Of a stretch of 64,000 nucleotides of DNA, positions 56,023 to 64,000 are shown piece by piece. The notes beneath the pieces are model-generated. The model made no database searches and was not told where the DNA came from. It saw nothing but the letters and a program-made list of their open reading frames with translations. Origin of the DNA: an uncultured Clostridia bacterium (GTDB taxonomy: Bacteria; Bacillota; Clostridia; TANB77; CAG-508); NCBI GenBank assembly GCA_934162535.1, contig CAKPJC010000010.1:3952-67951 (forward strand), in the 5' to 3' direction. The first letter of the stretch is position 1, and every line of letters starts with the position of its first letter. Made by a program: the position numbers and the translations under genes.

Positions 56023-57150
56023 TTATAATTCTGACATTATTTTTGATAAATATTTCATACTTGTAAGACATTGGTCTAATGTGTTTCCTGTTGCACCTAC
56101 TTCTATAATACATGCAGCTTTTCCAAGGTGCTGATTATATCTTGAATTTCTTACTATAATTGGTTTAAGTAGTCCTGGATACATTTCATTTGCCTTTTGT
56201 TGTACTTTTATTGCAAATTGTAAATTTGATTGCCATTGGGGATGATATAAGCCCCCACCATTTGTGCCTATTACAAACATCAATTTTGCAACTTCATCTT
56301 CTCCAATTTTTACGCTTGGATCATAATTACTTTTACTACCAATTGCATCTCTATGTAGGTCTATTATAATGTCACTTTTATTATTTTTTAATAAGTTCTC
56401 AACGGTTTCTTTTGACCTGGTATATGAACCTGTGTATGCAGGATAATCATGATATGTTTTGTCATGTATTACATTAAAATTATATGATTTTAAATATTTT
56501 TCAAGTTCATCTCCAACTCTTGCAACTGAATAGTTTAAGTCTGTTGTTCTATAATTTCCTGTTTGTTCATATGGATATTTTTCACTTGGAGTGTAACTTT
56601 CACATGTATGTGTGTGAAAAATTGCTACAGTTGTTTTGTCAATATCAATTTCATTATTCATGATATTTTCATTTATCTCAAATGATGTTTCGTTTCTTAT
56701 TTTTACCCCATTTATCTCTATATTACTGTTTTCTACTATTGGATTTTTGGTTATTGTTTGCGTTTCAGCATTTTCTGGTACTGTAAAGTTTTCCTCTTTC
56801 TCTTCTTCTTGAATTATCTCTTCTTGTGGCTCGTTTTCACTAATTTGGCTCTTTTTTTCTTGTATTTTTGCAAGTTCCATACTTAATATTCTACTTGCCA
56901 TACTGTAATTTTCATCTTCTTCTGTTTCTTCTTTTATTTCTGTTGTGTTTATATTATTTAAACTGTCTATTGCAGGTATTTCTTTGCTTAAACATTGTGT
57001 TAATTTTTCTGAAATATTTGTCTGTATTATTTTGTTATTTTTTAATTTTGATATTCCTTGTACAGCAAAATATATTATCATCAAAGATATTAATAATGTA
57101 ATTATATATTTTGTGGTATTTTTTATATTTATTATTGTAACATTAAACAT
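56023..57150 (-). CDS. spoIIP: Stage II sporulation protein P
   Basis: Amidase/endopeptidase of the DMP engulfment complex. Seen: an N-terminal transmembrane helix (residues about 12-30), a Glu-rich linker (to about 180), then the SpoIIP domain: TTVAIFHTHTCESYTPSEKY with two catalytic His, IIIDLHRDAIGS, IGTNGGGLYHPQWQSNLQFA and VRNSRYNQHLGKAACIIEVG with the catalytic Glu. 375 residues. CAAGGAG precedes the ATG. It stands alone between the MBL gene and the nth unit. Confidence 0.95.
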   Translation of the reverse strand: MFNVTIINIKNTTKYIITLLISLMIIYFAVQGISKLKNNKIIQTNISEKLTQCLSKEIPAIDSLNNINTTEIKEETEEDENYSMASRILSMELAKIQEKKSQISENEPQEEIIQEEEKEENFTVPENAETQTITKNPIVENSNIEINGVKIRNETSFEINENIMNNEIDIDKTTVAIFHTHTCESYTPSEKYPYEQTGNYRTTDLNYSVARVGDELEKYLKSYNFNVIHDKTYHDYPAYTGSYTRSKETVENLLKNNKSDIIIDLHRDAIGSKSNYDPSVKIGEDEVAKLMFVIGTNGGGLYHPQWQSNLQFAIKVQQKANEMYPGLLKPIIVRNSRYNQHLGKAACIIEVGATGNTLDQCLTSMKYLSKIMSEL

Positions 57151-57217
57151 ATTTTTCTCCTTGTCCTATTGCTCCTATATATAGTATATGCTCAATGTTA
57201 CAATTTTAGAACTCATT

Positions 57218-57865
57218 TTACAATAGTCTTGGCTTTAGTTCTAAATATATTGGTTTTTCCTCTCTAATCATTGTGCTTTTTCCATGTCCAGTATATACAA
57301 TTGTTTGATCTGGTAATACCATTAGTTTTTTTGTTATGGAGTTTATTATGTCATTGAAGTCTCCTGTAGGTACATCTGTTCTACCCCATGTTCCTCTAAA
57401 AAGTGTGTCTCCAGAAAATAACAATCCATCTGATTCGCAATATAAGCATGAACCTCCCGATGTATGACCTGGTGTGTGTAATACTTTAAATTCTAAATTT
57501 CCTAAGTGTATTAAATCTCCATCATCAACTCTTGCATCTACTTCAATTGTTAAGTTTGGAAATCCTATATAGTTTGTTAGACTTATATTTGGGTCTAATA
57601 AATTTTCTGCACATATTCTGTGTGCAACTATTTTTCCACCGCATTTCTCTTTTAATTCTTTTACTCCACCTATATGATCCCCATGACAATGTGTTATATA
57701 TATATATTTAAGTTTTCCTTGTAATATTTCTAGCATTTCAACAATTTTGTCTACATCTCCTGCTGGGTCTATTACCATTGTTTCTTTTGAGTTTTCATCT
57801 TGAATAATATAACAATTTGTTACATCTCCTGCCCATGCATCAATCTTTAGTTCTTTTAGTATCAT
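57218..57865 (-). CDS. MBL-fold metallohydrolase
   Basis: A glyoxalase II-like metallo-beta-lactamase fold hydrolase. Seen: the metal motif ITHCHGDHIGGVKEL, FKVLHTPGHTSGGSCLY, LFSGDTLFRGTWGRTDVPTG, and VYTGHGKSTMIREEK. 215 residues, soluble. Substrate unknown; possibly a hydroxyacyl-thiol. It lies 19 bases after rel, a common neighbour in Clostridia. Confidence 0.92.
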   Translation of the reverse strand: MILKELKIDAWAGDVTNCYIIQDENSKETMVIDPAGDVDKIVEMLEILQGKLKYIYITHCHGDHIGGVKELKEKCGGKIVAHRICAENLLDPNISLTNYIGFPNLTIEVDARVDDGDLIHLGNLEFKVLHTPGHTSGGSCLYCESDGLLFSGDTLFRGTWGRTDVPTGDFNDIINSITKKLMVLPDQTIVYTGHGKSTMIREEKPIYLELKPRLL

Positions 57866-57884
57866 TTTTATCTATCCCTTTCTT

Positions 57885-60083
57885 TTACTTCTTCCTATTT
57901 ACTTCATAGACACTATCTACTTTTCTTAGTTCTTTTACTATTTTATTCATTGATTCTAAGCTATCAACTTCTAGTGTCACTTTTGTTATGGCTGTTCTAT
58001 CTTTTGCTGTTTTTGCACTTATTGTTAGTAATTTTTCTTTTGATTCGTTTATTTTTTGAACTATGTCTGCTAGTAATCCTTGTCTATCATTTGCTAATAT
58101 TTCTATTTCTACTGTGTATTTAGCTTTCTCTTCTTCTGCCCAAGATACTTCAATTATACGATTTTCTTCTTTTAATAATTCATTTACATTTACACAATCC
58201 TTTCTGTGTACAGAAACTCCCCTTCCTTTTGTTATATATCCTACAATCTCATCTCCCGGAAGCGGATTACAACATTTTGATAGTTTTACAAGGCAATTGT
58301 CAATTCCTTTTACTACTATTCCTAGATTAGATATTTTGTTTTTTGTTGGTTTTCTCGTTGCAAGTTCTTCTATTTTTTCTTCTATTTTCTCTTCTTCTTT
58401 GTGTTCTTTTCTGTACTCAATTAACATTCTAGCAATTATTTTTGTTGCAGATATTGTTCCAAATCCCGTAGATGCATACATTTCATCAAGGTTTTTGAAT
58501 TTATATCTTTCTAACATAGGATTAATATATTCTATTTTAAATAAGTCTGCATAGTCTATTCCAATTCTTTTTAGCTCTCTTTCTATTGCTTCTTTTCCTT
58601 TTTCTATGTTTTCTGCTTTTCTTTCTTTTTTGAACCATTGTTGAATTCTGTTTTTAGCACTTGTGCTTTTTACAAATTTTAGCCAGTCCAAACTTGGTCC
58701 CTTTGAATTTTCTGATGTTATTATTTCTACAATATCGCCATTTTTTATTGGTGTTATAATTGGCACCATTTTACTGTTTATTTTGGCACCTGTCATATGA
58801 TTACCTATTTCTGCATGAATGCTATATGCAAAGTCTATAGGTGTTGCACCTCTTGGCAATACTTTTATTGTTCCTTTAGGTGTGAATACATATACTTCAT
58901 CTTCAAATAATTCTGTTTTTAATGTTTCTAGAAATTCTTGTGGGTCTTGCAATTCTTGTTGCCATTCAAGTGTTTCTCTAAGCCATGCAAGCTTGTCCTC
59001 ATTTACATTTACAACTTGTTGTCCTTTTTTGCTTCCATAATTTGCTTCTTTATATGCCCAATGTGCTGCTATACCATATTCTGCAACTTTATGCATATCC
59101 CACGTTCTTATCTGCACTTCAAACGGTGTTCCCTTTTCTCCTAAAAGTGTTGTATGTATTGATTGATACATATTTGCTTTTGGAACAGCAATATAGTCCT
59201 TAAATCTTCCTGGCATTGGACTATACATTTCATGTACAACTCCAAGTGAAGCATAACAGTCTTTTACAGAGTTTACAATTATTCTTAGTGCAAATAGGTC
59301 ATATATTTGGTCAAGTGTTTTGTTGTCTCTCATCATTTTTCTATATATACTATATAAGTGTTTTGCTCTTCCTGTTACTTCTGCTTCTATATGTTGCTTT
59401 TTTAGTTGTACTTTTATGTCTTTTATTATTTTTTCAATAAATTTTAGTCTTTCTTCTCTTTTTTGTTCTATACCTTTTACAAGTTCATTGAATTCTTTTG
59501 GATATAAATATTGAAATCCTAAGTCTTCTAGTTCCCATTTCATTGAATACAATCCAAGTCTATTAGCTAATGGTGCATATAATTGCATTGTTTCTTGTGA
59601 TATTGCTATTTGTCTATCTGGTCTTAAGAATTCTAGTGTTCTCATATTGTGTAATCTGTCTGCAAGTTTTATAATTATGACTCTTATGTCTTTTCCCATT
59701 GCTAAAAACATTTTTCTATAGTTTTCTACTTGATGCTCTTCAAGACTTGCATATTGTATTTTTTTTAATTTTGTTACTCCATCTACCATTTCTGCTATTT
59801 CTTGTCCGAATTCTGCAACTATGTCTTCAAATGTTGCATCAGTATCTTCTACAACATCATGTAGCAATGCTGCACATATTGTTTGCTCGTCTAATCCAAG
59901 CTCTGCAATTGTGTATGCAACATTTACTGGATGAACTATATATGGTTCCCCTGATTTTCTCTTTTGGTCTCCATGATGGCTTACTGCATAATTGTATGCT
60001 CTTTGTATTAGTTTCGTGTCTGGCCATCTTTTGTTCTTTTTTACTTTATCTAATATTTGTTTTATTGTGCTGTTTTTTTCCAC
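57885..60083 (-). CDS. rel: Bifunctional (p)ppGpp synthetase/hydrolase Rel
   Basis: Makes and degrades (p)ppGpp in the stringent response. Seen: the HD hydrolase HHGDQKRKSGEPYIVHPVNV and ALLHDVVEDTDATF, the synthetase RAKHLYSIYRKMMRDNKTLD and RFKDYIAVPKANMYQSIHTT, TGS domain VYVFTPKGTIKVLPRGATPI, a Zn-finger-like Cys pair (CNPLPGDEI), and a C-terminal ACT domain. Start: GTG at 60083 is chosen, 10 bases from AAAGGGG; a GTG at 60092 is too close. 732 residues. Follows recJ. Confidence 0.95.
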   Translation of the reverse strand: MEKNSTIKQILDKVKKNKRWPDTKLIQRAYNYAVSHHGDQKRKSGEPYIVHPVNVAYTIAELGLDEQTICAALLHDVVEDTDATFEDIVAEFGQEIAEMVDGVTKLKKIQYASLEEHQVENYRKMFLAMGKDIRVIIIKLADRLHNMRTLEFLRPDRQIAISQETMQLYAPLANRLGLYSMKWELEDLGFQYLYPKEFNELVKGIEQKREERLKFIEKIIKDIKVQLKKQHIEAEVTGRAKHLYSIYRKMMRDNKTLDQIYDLFALRIIVNSVKDCYASLGVVHEMYSPMPGRFKDYIAVPKANMYQSIHTTLLGEKGTPFEVQIRTWDMHKVAEYGIAAHWAYKEANYGSKKGQQVVNVNEDKLAWLRETLEWQQELQDPQEFLETLKTELFEDEVYVFTPKGTIKVLPRGATPIDFAYSIHAEIGNHMTGAKINSKMVPIITPIKNGDIVEIITSENSKGPSLDWLKFVKSTSAKNRIQQWFKKERKAENIEKGKEAIERELKRIGIDYADLFKIEYINPMLERYKFKNLDEMYASTGFGTISATKIIARMLIEYRKEHKEEEKIEEKIEELATRKPTKNKISNLGIVVKGIDNCLVKLSKCCNPLPGDEIVGYITKGRGVSVHRKDCVNVNELLKEENRIIEVSWAEEEKAKYTVEIEILANDRQGLLADIVQKINESKEKLLTISAKTAKDRTAITKVTLEVDSLESMNKIVKELRKVDSVYEVNRKK

Positions 60084-60111
60084 AACGCTCACACCCCTTT
60101 TGTCATTATTT

Positions 60112-61800
60112 CTATAATGACTTCATTATATCCTTTATATTTATTTGTATATTTTCTACTCCATTAAATGTATTTATCTCTAGGTTTCCAGCAACATCTA
60201 CTTTATCTCCTATTCTGTATTCGTTTGCTAGTTCTCCCAAATTGAATCCTATAGCATTTACAATATTTTTGTTGTCTTTTAATGTTAGTTTTAAATGTTT
60301 GCCTTCTGATAGTGCTCTTATTGAATCTATTTTTAAGTTTCTAAATACAAATATAGGCATTTTATTTGCCTCTCCATATGGTTCTAATTCTTTTAAGCTT
60401 CCTACCATTTCTTTATTTATATCATCAAGATATATCTGTGCATCCACTTTTAGTATTGGCACTATCTCTCTGATGTTTTTTTCTTCTGCTATGTTTTCTA
60501 TTTTATTTCTAAATTTCTCAAAATCATCTTTTTTTATGTTTATTCCTATTGCCATCGAATGTCCACCAAATCTGTCTATATGTTCTTTACAATTTGTCAG
60601 TGCTTCATATAAGTCAAATCCTGGTATGCTTCTTCCTGAGCCTTTTGCGTTTTCTTCTTCTTCACATAATAGTATGCTTGGCTTGAAGTATAGTTCTGTT
60701 ATTTTTGAGGCTACTATTCCTATTACTCCATGATGCCAATTTTTTTTCATTATTACTATTGTGTTTTTATTGTATAGCTTTTCTTTTTCTATTTCTTCTA
60801 CTGCTTCATTATATATATTTTTTTCTGTCTCTTGCCTTATTTTATTGTATTCGTTTAGCTTTTGTGTTAATTGATTTACTTCTTTTTCTTCTGTTTCTAA
60901 AAATAGTTTCAGTGCTTCTTCCTGATGTCCCATCCTACCACATGCATTTATTCTCGGTGCTACTCCAAATGATATTGTATTTGAGTCTATTTGATTATAT
61001 CCTGATGATTTTATGATTTCTCTTAATCCTAAGTTTTTTGTTTGTTTTACTAGTTTAAGCCCTAATTTTACTATTACTCTATTTTCGTCTACAAGTGGTA
61101 CTATATCTGATATTGTTCCTATACATACTATATCTAAATATTTAAGATATTTTTTTTCATCTAGTTTTAGTCTAGTTCCTATTGCTTGAATTAGTTTGAA
61201 TACCACTCCAACTCCTGCTAAGTTTCTAAATGGATATGTATTGTCCTTTCTTTTTGCGTCAACCACTGCTAGTGCTTTTGGTAACTCGTTCCCTGGCTCA
61301 TGGTGGTCTGTTATTATTGTTTCTATTCCTAATTTGTTTGCATATTCTACTTCTTCTACTGCTGATATTCCACAGTCTACTGTTATCATGAGTTGTATTC
61401 CTTGTTTTGCTATTTCTTCTATTGCTTTTTTATTTAGTCCATATCCTTCTTTTAACCTATTTGGTATGTATTCTGATATTGTTATTCCTCTTTCTTCTAA
61501 AAAGCTTTTCAGCACTGTTACACTTGTTATACCATCTACATCATAATCTCCATATATTAGTATTTTTTCGTTTTTTTCTATCGCTTTTATTATTCTTTCT
61601 ACTGCTATTTCCATATCTGGCATTAGATATGGATCATAAAAGTCGTTTCTTTTTGGGTTTAAGAATTTTTCTATTGTTTGCTTTTCTGTTATGTCTCTGT
61701 TTACTAATATTGTAGCTAATAGTTTGTTTATTTCATATTTTTTTGCTATTTCTTCTACTTTTTGTTCGTTTGTTTGATATATTTGCCATTTTTTGTTCAT
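60112..61800 (-). CDS. recJ: Single-stranded-DNA exonuclease RecJ
   Basis: 5'-3' exonuclease in recombination and repair. Seen: the DHH domain ILIYGDYDVDGITSVTVLKS, MITVDCGISAVEE, IITDHHEPGNELP, GVAPRINACGRMGHQEEA, then DHHA1 GSGRSIPGFDLYEALTNCKE and RFGGHSMAIGINIKK, and an OB-fold C-terminus. 562 residues, at the short end for the family. It begins the recJ-rel-MBL run. Confidence 0.95.
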   Translation of the reverse strand: MNKKWQIYQTNEQKVEEIAKKYEINKLLATILVNRDITEKQTIEKFLNPKRNDFYDPYLMPDMEIAVERIIKAIEKNEKILIYGDYDVDGITSVTVLKSFLEERGITISEYIPNRLKEGYGLNKKAIEEIAKQGIQLMITVDCGISAVEEVEYANKLGIETIITDHHEPGNELPKALAVVDAKRKDNTYPFRNLAGVGVVFKLIQAIGTRLKLDEKKYLKYLDIVCIGTISDIVPLVDENRVIVKLGLKLVKQTKNLGLREIIKSSGYNQIDSNTISFGVAPRINACGRMGHQEEALKLFLETEEKEVNQLTQKLNEYNKIRQETEKNIYNEAVEEIEKEKLYNKNTIVIMKKNWHHGVIGIVASKITELYFKPSILLCEEEENAKGSGRSIPGFDLYEALTNCKEHIDRFGGHSMAIGINIKKDDFEKFRNKIENIAEEKNIREIVPILKVDAQIYLDDINKEMVGSLKELEPYGEANKMPIFVFRNLKIDSIRALSEGKHLKLTLKDNKNIVNAIGFNLGELANEYRIGDKVDVAGNLEINTFNGVENIQINIKDIMKSL

Positions 61801-61849
61801 TTTCTGTTCCTTTCTCTTGTTATTATTCTTTCTTCCTACATTTTACTAT

Positions 61850-61885
61850 TATAAAAAAAAAATAGCAAGTGATACTTGCTATTTT
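61850..61885 (-). terminator. Terminator overlapping the Rpn-type gene stop
   Basis: Perfect 11-bp arms (AAAATAGCAAG) around a 5-base loop, with ten U following in the minus-strand RNA. Confidence 0.8.
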
Positions 61886-62907
61886 TCTAACATTTTTAGT
61901 TCTTCTCTTTGTTTTTCTCTGGTTTCTTTTCTTATTTTTTCTATTTCTTCTTCTTCATATCCTGTTATTCTTTTTATGAATTGATTTGTCATGTTTTCTT
62001 GTATTAGTTTTTTTATTGTTTCTACCAATGTTTGACTAATTCCTTGACTAATTCCCTGACTAATTCCACGACTAATTCCTTGACTTATCCCAACTCTTAC
62101 ACCTTTGTTATATTCTCCTACATATTCTGCTTTTAATCTTTCTCTTAGTGTACTCATTTTTTCTTTACCTCCTTCACTATTTGCCTTTACAATTCTTTCT
62201 ATAATCCTATTTATTTCTTCATTATCTAAATCTTTATACATGTATTTTGCTAGTTTCTCTAAATATTTTAATTGTTTTTTGTTATCTAGCAATTTTTGAA
62301 CATTATCCATTACTTGTTCACTTTTTTTACTTTTTTCTAATATTAGTGCTATTGATACTTTTGTTCCTTCCTTTAGTAATTCTTCTATGCTGTATTCATT
62401 TATATCTACTAGTATGTATTCTATTTCTGTTTTGCTTCCTTTTACTTGTTTTTTAGTTTGTGTATCTGTTAATCTTCTTTTAGCTGTCCATTTTTGATTT
62501 CCTGTATATAATACTATTAATACTACTAATGGGTTTTCGTAGTCTTTTCTATTTGTTTCTTTTCCTCTTCTTGCTGAATCCATTATTTCTACATCATATT
62601 TTAACATTCTATATGGCATGTCATAATCTACTTTTGTTTGTTGTTCTATAAGGTAATACACTTCTTTATTTTTTTCTTTATATACTATGTCTGCATTTTT
62701 GTATTCATATTTTGGTGTTATAAAGTTTGTATTGCATTGTTCTAAGTTACTGCTTTCTACTTCTACTCCAATGTATTTTGATAAGAATTGTCTTAGCTCT
62801 TCTTTGTCTTGGAATATTTCTTTGAAAATTTTGTCATGCTTTTTTTCTCTTTCTACTGCTTTTAATTGCTTTGTTTGTGTTGTCAGTTTTGTATCACCTC
62901 CTCCCAT
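61879..62907 (-). CDS. Rpn/PD-(D/E)XK family nuclease-transposase-like protein
   Basis: 342 residues. The N-terminal 240 match the Rpn family (recombination-promoting nuclease/putative transposase): HDKIFKEIFQDKEELRQFL, YEYKNADIVYKEKNKEVYYL with the Asp, IEQQTKVDYDMPYRMLKYDV with the Glu/Gln, and LVVLIVLYTGNQKWTAKRRL. The C-terminus has a tandem GISQ/GISR repeat and a charged coiled coil. The annotated ATG at 62907 has no RBS upstream; a perfect GGAGGTGAT lies just after it, ahead of an in-frame CTG (codon 8), which might be the true start. No partner genes are seen. Rpn proteins may act in phage or plasmid defence. Confidence 0.78.
   Translation of the reverse strand: MGGGDTKLTTQTKQLKAVEREKKHDKIFKEIFQDKEELRQFLSKYIGVEVESSNLEQCNTNFITPKYEYKNADIVYKEKNKEVYYLIEQQTKVDYDMPYRMLKYDVEIMDSARRGKETNRKDYENPLVVLIVLYTGNQKWTAKRRLTDTQTKKQVKGSKTEIEYILVDINEYSIEELLKEGTKVSIALILEKSKKSEQVMDNVQKLLDNKKQLKYLEKLAKYMYKDLDNEEINRIIERIVKANSEGGKEKMSTLRERLKAEYVGEYNKGVRVGISQGISRGISQGISQGISQTLVETIKKLIQENMTNQFIKRITGYEEEEIEKIRKETREKQREELKMLEK
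62033..62092. repeat. 12-bp tandem repeat coding for GISQ units
   Basis: Four to five copies of a 12-base unit (ACTAATTCCTTG and variants) in frame within the Rpn-type gene. Length may vary by slippage. Confidence 0.75.
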
Positions 62908-63051
62908 TGTGGATTTTAATTTTTTTGATTATTTTTTAGATTTAAAATTATAAAGATTTGGATTTTTAATATATTAGATTTTATTTAAAAGTTAAAATTC
63001 TAATATTGTGTAATGGATTTTTTAGAGTAAAAATACTCTATACTATAAAAA

Positions 63052-63082
63052 TAGCACCGTACTCTAATTGAGTACAGCACTA
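63052..63082 (-). terminator. Terminator of the FGE-domain gene
   Basis: A 13-bp stem with three G-U pairs (UAGUGCUGUACUC with GAGUACGGUGCUA) followed by five U; about 80 bases after the stop. Confidence 0.7.
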
Positions 63083-63161
63083 TTCTACCATGTATTTTCT
63101 GTTTTGACAAGTATTTTTTCTACTTTTTTTGTCATGGTGCATCACTATACAGGATTCAGTG

Positions 63162-64000
63162 CTACTTTATGCAAAGTCCCCCACTAAACCCGATACCGTC
63201 GTTGCTGTCGTACGGACTGTAGCCGTCGTAACGACCACTAGCATAACCGTACGCACCATAGGCGTAGTAAGAACCGCCCCTGTTGTACCTGCTGTAGCCA
63301 GACCCTGAACTACTGGCCTCGAGCGTCCATAGCCATACGTTCCCTGCTAGGTCGTATATGTTATTCGCTTTTGCTCCTTCATATGCTCCACTTGCTATTC
63401 TTGTTCCACTTCCTAAGTTCTTTGTTGCAGTTTCTTTTGATGTGTTTGTATAATATTCAAATTCAACATCAGAGTAATTTCCCCATGCTACTGAACCTTT
63501 ATTTATATCTAATGGTGTTTTCTCTCCTGATTTTATTAGCCAATTCATTACTTGGTCATATTGTGTTCCCCATATCATACTTGTTCTTACATTTGTATTT
63601 GCTCCTGATAGTTTTTTACATTTTCTATATCCTTGATACCAATTTATATCTCCTATATCTGTATTCATTCTTTTTACTACTGGTGTTATTTGACTTAAAT
63701 CTCCTACTTCATATCTTCCTATATAAAATCCTCCATATGTTGCTACACTTTGTAACATTTCATAAAATTCTTGTTCCATTCCCATTAAAAATTCATATCT
63801 TGATATTCCTCCTAGATATTTTGTTAAATATGTTGATTCCATATCGTATCTTGTTAATTGTGGCTCATATTTTCTATTATATGTACTTTTTTTATATGAT
63901 GTCGCACTTCTTTCATTATAATGTGTTCCATATAGCTTCCCATCTGTTTTATCTTCCCAATACATATCACTTACATCTTCTATTGGTATCCATACCCATT
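63162..64000 (-). CDS. FGE-sulfatase/C-lectin-fold protein, DGR target, 5' part outside the window
   Basis: The frame is open to the right edge (upstream of Met at 63965 it continues with WVWIPIEDVSD), so only the 3' part (about 279 residues) is seen. It has the formylglycine-generating-enzyme fold: GGFYIGRYEVGD, MNWLIKSGEKTPLDINKGSV, NNIYDLAGNVWLWT, and RGGS...GFSGG, as in DGR targets. The catalytic Cys of true FGE is not evident in the seen part. The last 55 codons have a sharp rise in G+C and a pattern typical of a retroelement variable repeat (separate feature). Probably a surface protein; the N-terminus, and hence the export signal, lies outside. Confidence 0.88.
   Translation of the reverse strand, partial: WVWIPIEDVSDMYWEDKTDGKLYGTHYNERSATSYKKSTYNRKYEPQLTRYDMESTYLTKYLGGISRYEFLMGMEQEFYEMLQSVATYGGFYIGRYEVGDLSQITPVVKRMNTDIGDINWYQGYRKCKKLSGANTNVRTSMIWGTQYDQVMNWLIKSGEKTPLDINKGSVAWGNYSDVEFEYYTNTSKETATKNLGSGTRIASGAYEGAKANNIYDLAGNVWLWTLEASSSGSGYSRYNRGGSYYAYGAYGYASGRYDGYSPYDSNDGIGFSGGLCIK
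63165..63330 (-). other. Putative DGR variable repeat
   Basis: Last ~55 codons of the FGE-domain gene. Composition is far richer in G+C than flanking coding sequence. From RGGS to GFSGG most of the 28 codons end in C or T and are TAC, GAC, AGC, GGC, GGT, TAT or TCT: exactly those derived from AAC/AAT by replacing A. The encoded residues are Tyr, Gly, Asp, Ser and Ala, while the fixed residues around them (RGG, IGF) match conserved positions in DGR targets. No template repeat or reverse transcriptase gene is seen in the window. Confidence 0.8.

Noticed and set aside
59699..60733. A 344-codon plus-strand frame across rel and recJ
   Set aside because: It spans two strongly conserved minus-strand genes and has low-complexity hydrophobic content typical of antisense frames.
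61866..61878. Third copy of the dispersed hairpin repeat
   Set aside because: Only the AAGTGATACTT core is shared; flanks and stem differ, so it is better explained as an ordinary terminator.
61879..62907. DGR reverse transcriptase near the target gene
   Set aside because: The protein next to the target has the Rpn nuclease pattern and no YxDD motif; it is not a reverse transcriptase.

Overview
The window is AT-rich (about 30% G+C by eye) and nearly all genes lie on the minus strand. It is most likely chromosome from a low-GC, spore-forming Clostridia-type Firmicute, probably an uncultured gut lineage (the lineage is inference). Sporulation and germination genes support this: sigK, yabP, yabQ, spoIIP, yabG, a cwlJ-gerQ pair and veg. 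The metabolism visible is fermentative: a gap-pgk-tpiA-gpmI-eno glycolytic run, pta with two tandem ackA genes, and a FucO-type dehydrogenase. No tRNA, rRNA, CRISPR array or complete IS was seen.

Layout. 1-4149: four consecutive minus-strand genes of unknown function. 4287-8317: a tandem-domain cytidylyltransferase, a PLC-like protein, rho, then divIC/yabQ/yabP. 8462-11258: a Fic protein with an altered active site, fucO, an anchored protein whose RBS and start are separated by a perfect hairpin, and a remnant of a surface-protein gene. 11312-22523: def-priA and rpoZ-remA-yicC, with a cassette between them (pilin-like BspA leucine-rich-repeat protein, O-antigen-ligase-like protein, GT2), then rsmE. 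22678-29341: glycolytic genes with a YezG-type immunity gene between gpmI and eno. 29462-38389: sigK, then a sulfur-trafficking region (DtxR-type regulator, sufC-sufB-sufD, sufS, an islet with a compositionally foreign lipoprotein, sufU, mnmA). 38440-41544: a 22-residue leucine-rich-repeat protein, a small gene and an orphan DUF1064 nuclease. 41562-47428: mtgA, dgkA, MFS, two ackA, pta. 47533-54503: gerQ, cwlJ, trmB, DUF5662, rluA, DUF2207, rnpB, veg, yabG. 54634-61800: DUF4364, nth, a tiny Cys-rich protein, spoIIP, an MBL hydrolase, rel, recJ. 61879-64000: an Rpn-type nuclease, and at the right edge the 3' part of a formylglycine-enzyme-fold gene whose end looks like the variable repeat of a diversity-generating retroelement (DGR).

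How it fits together. The suf genes supply sulfur for Fe-S clusters and, through SufS/SufU, for MnmA tRNA thiolation. The DtxR-type gene heads this run and carries a palindrome next to its promoter. Several perfect sigma-A promoters and terminators divide the suf region into separately controlled units. The pilin-like LRR protein and the DGR target point to an investment in variable surface proteins.

Most notable signals: (1) the DGR variable repeat at 63165-63330, with no reverse transcriptase or template in the window; (2) a riboswitch-like attenuating leader before sufS; (3) two copies of a 48-bp hairpin element with a covarying base pair; (4) a DtxR-family regulator that has lost the usual metal ligands and gained a Cys cluster; (5) the islet inside the suf run.
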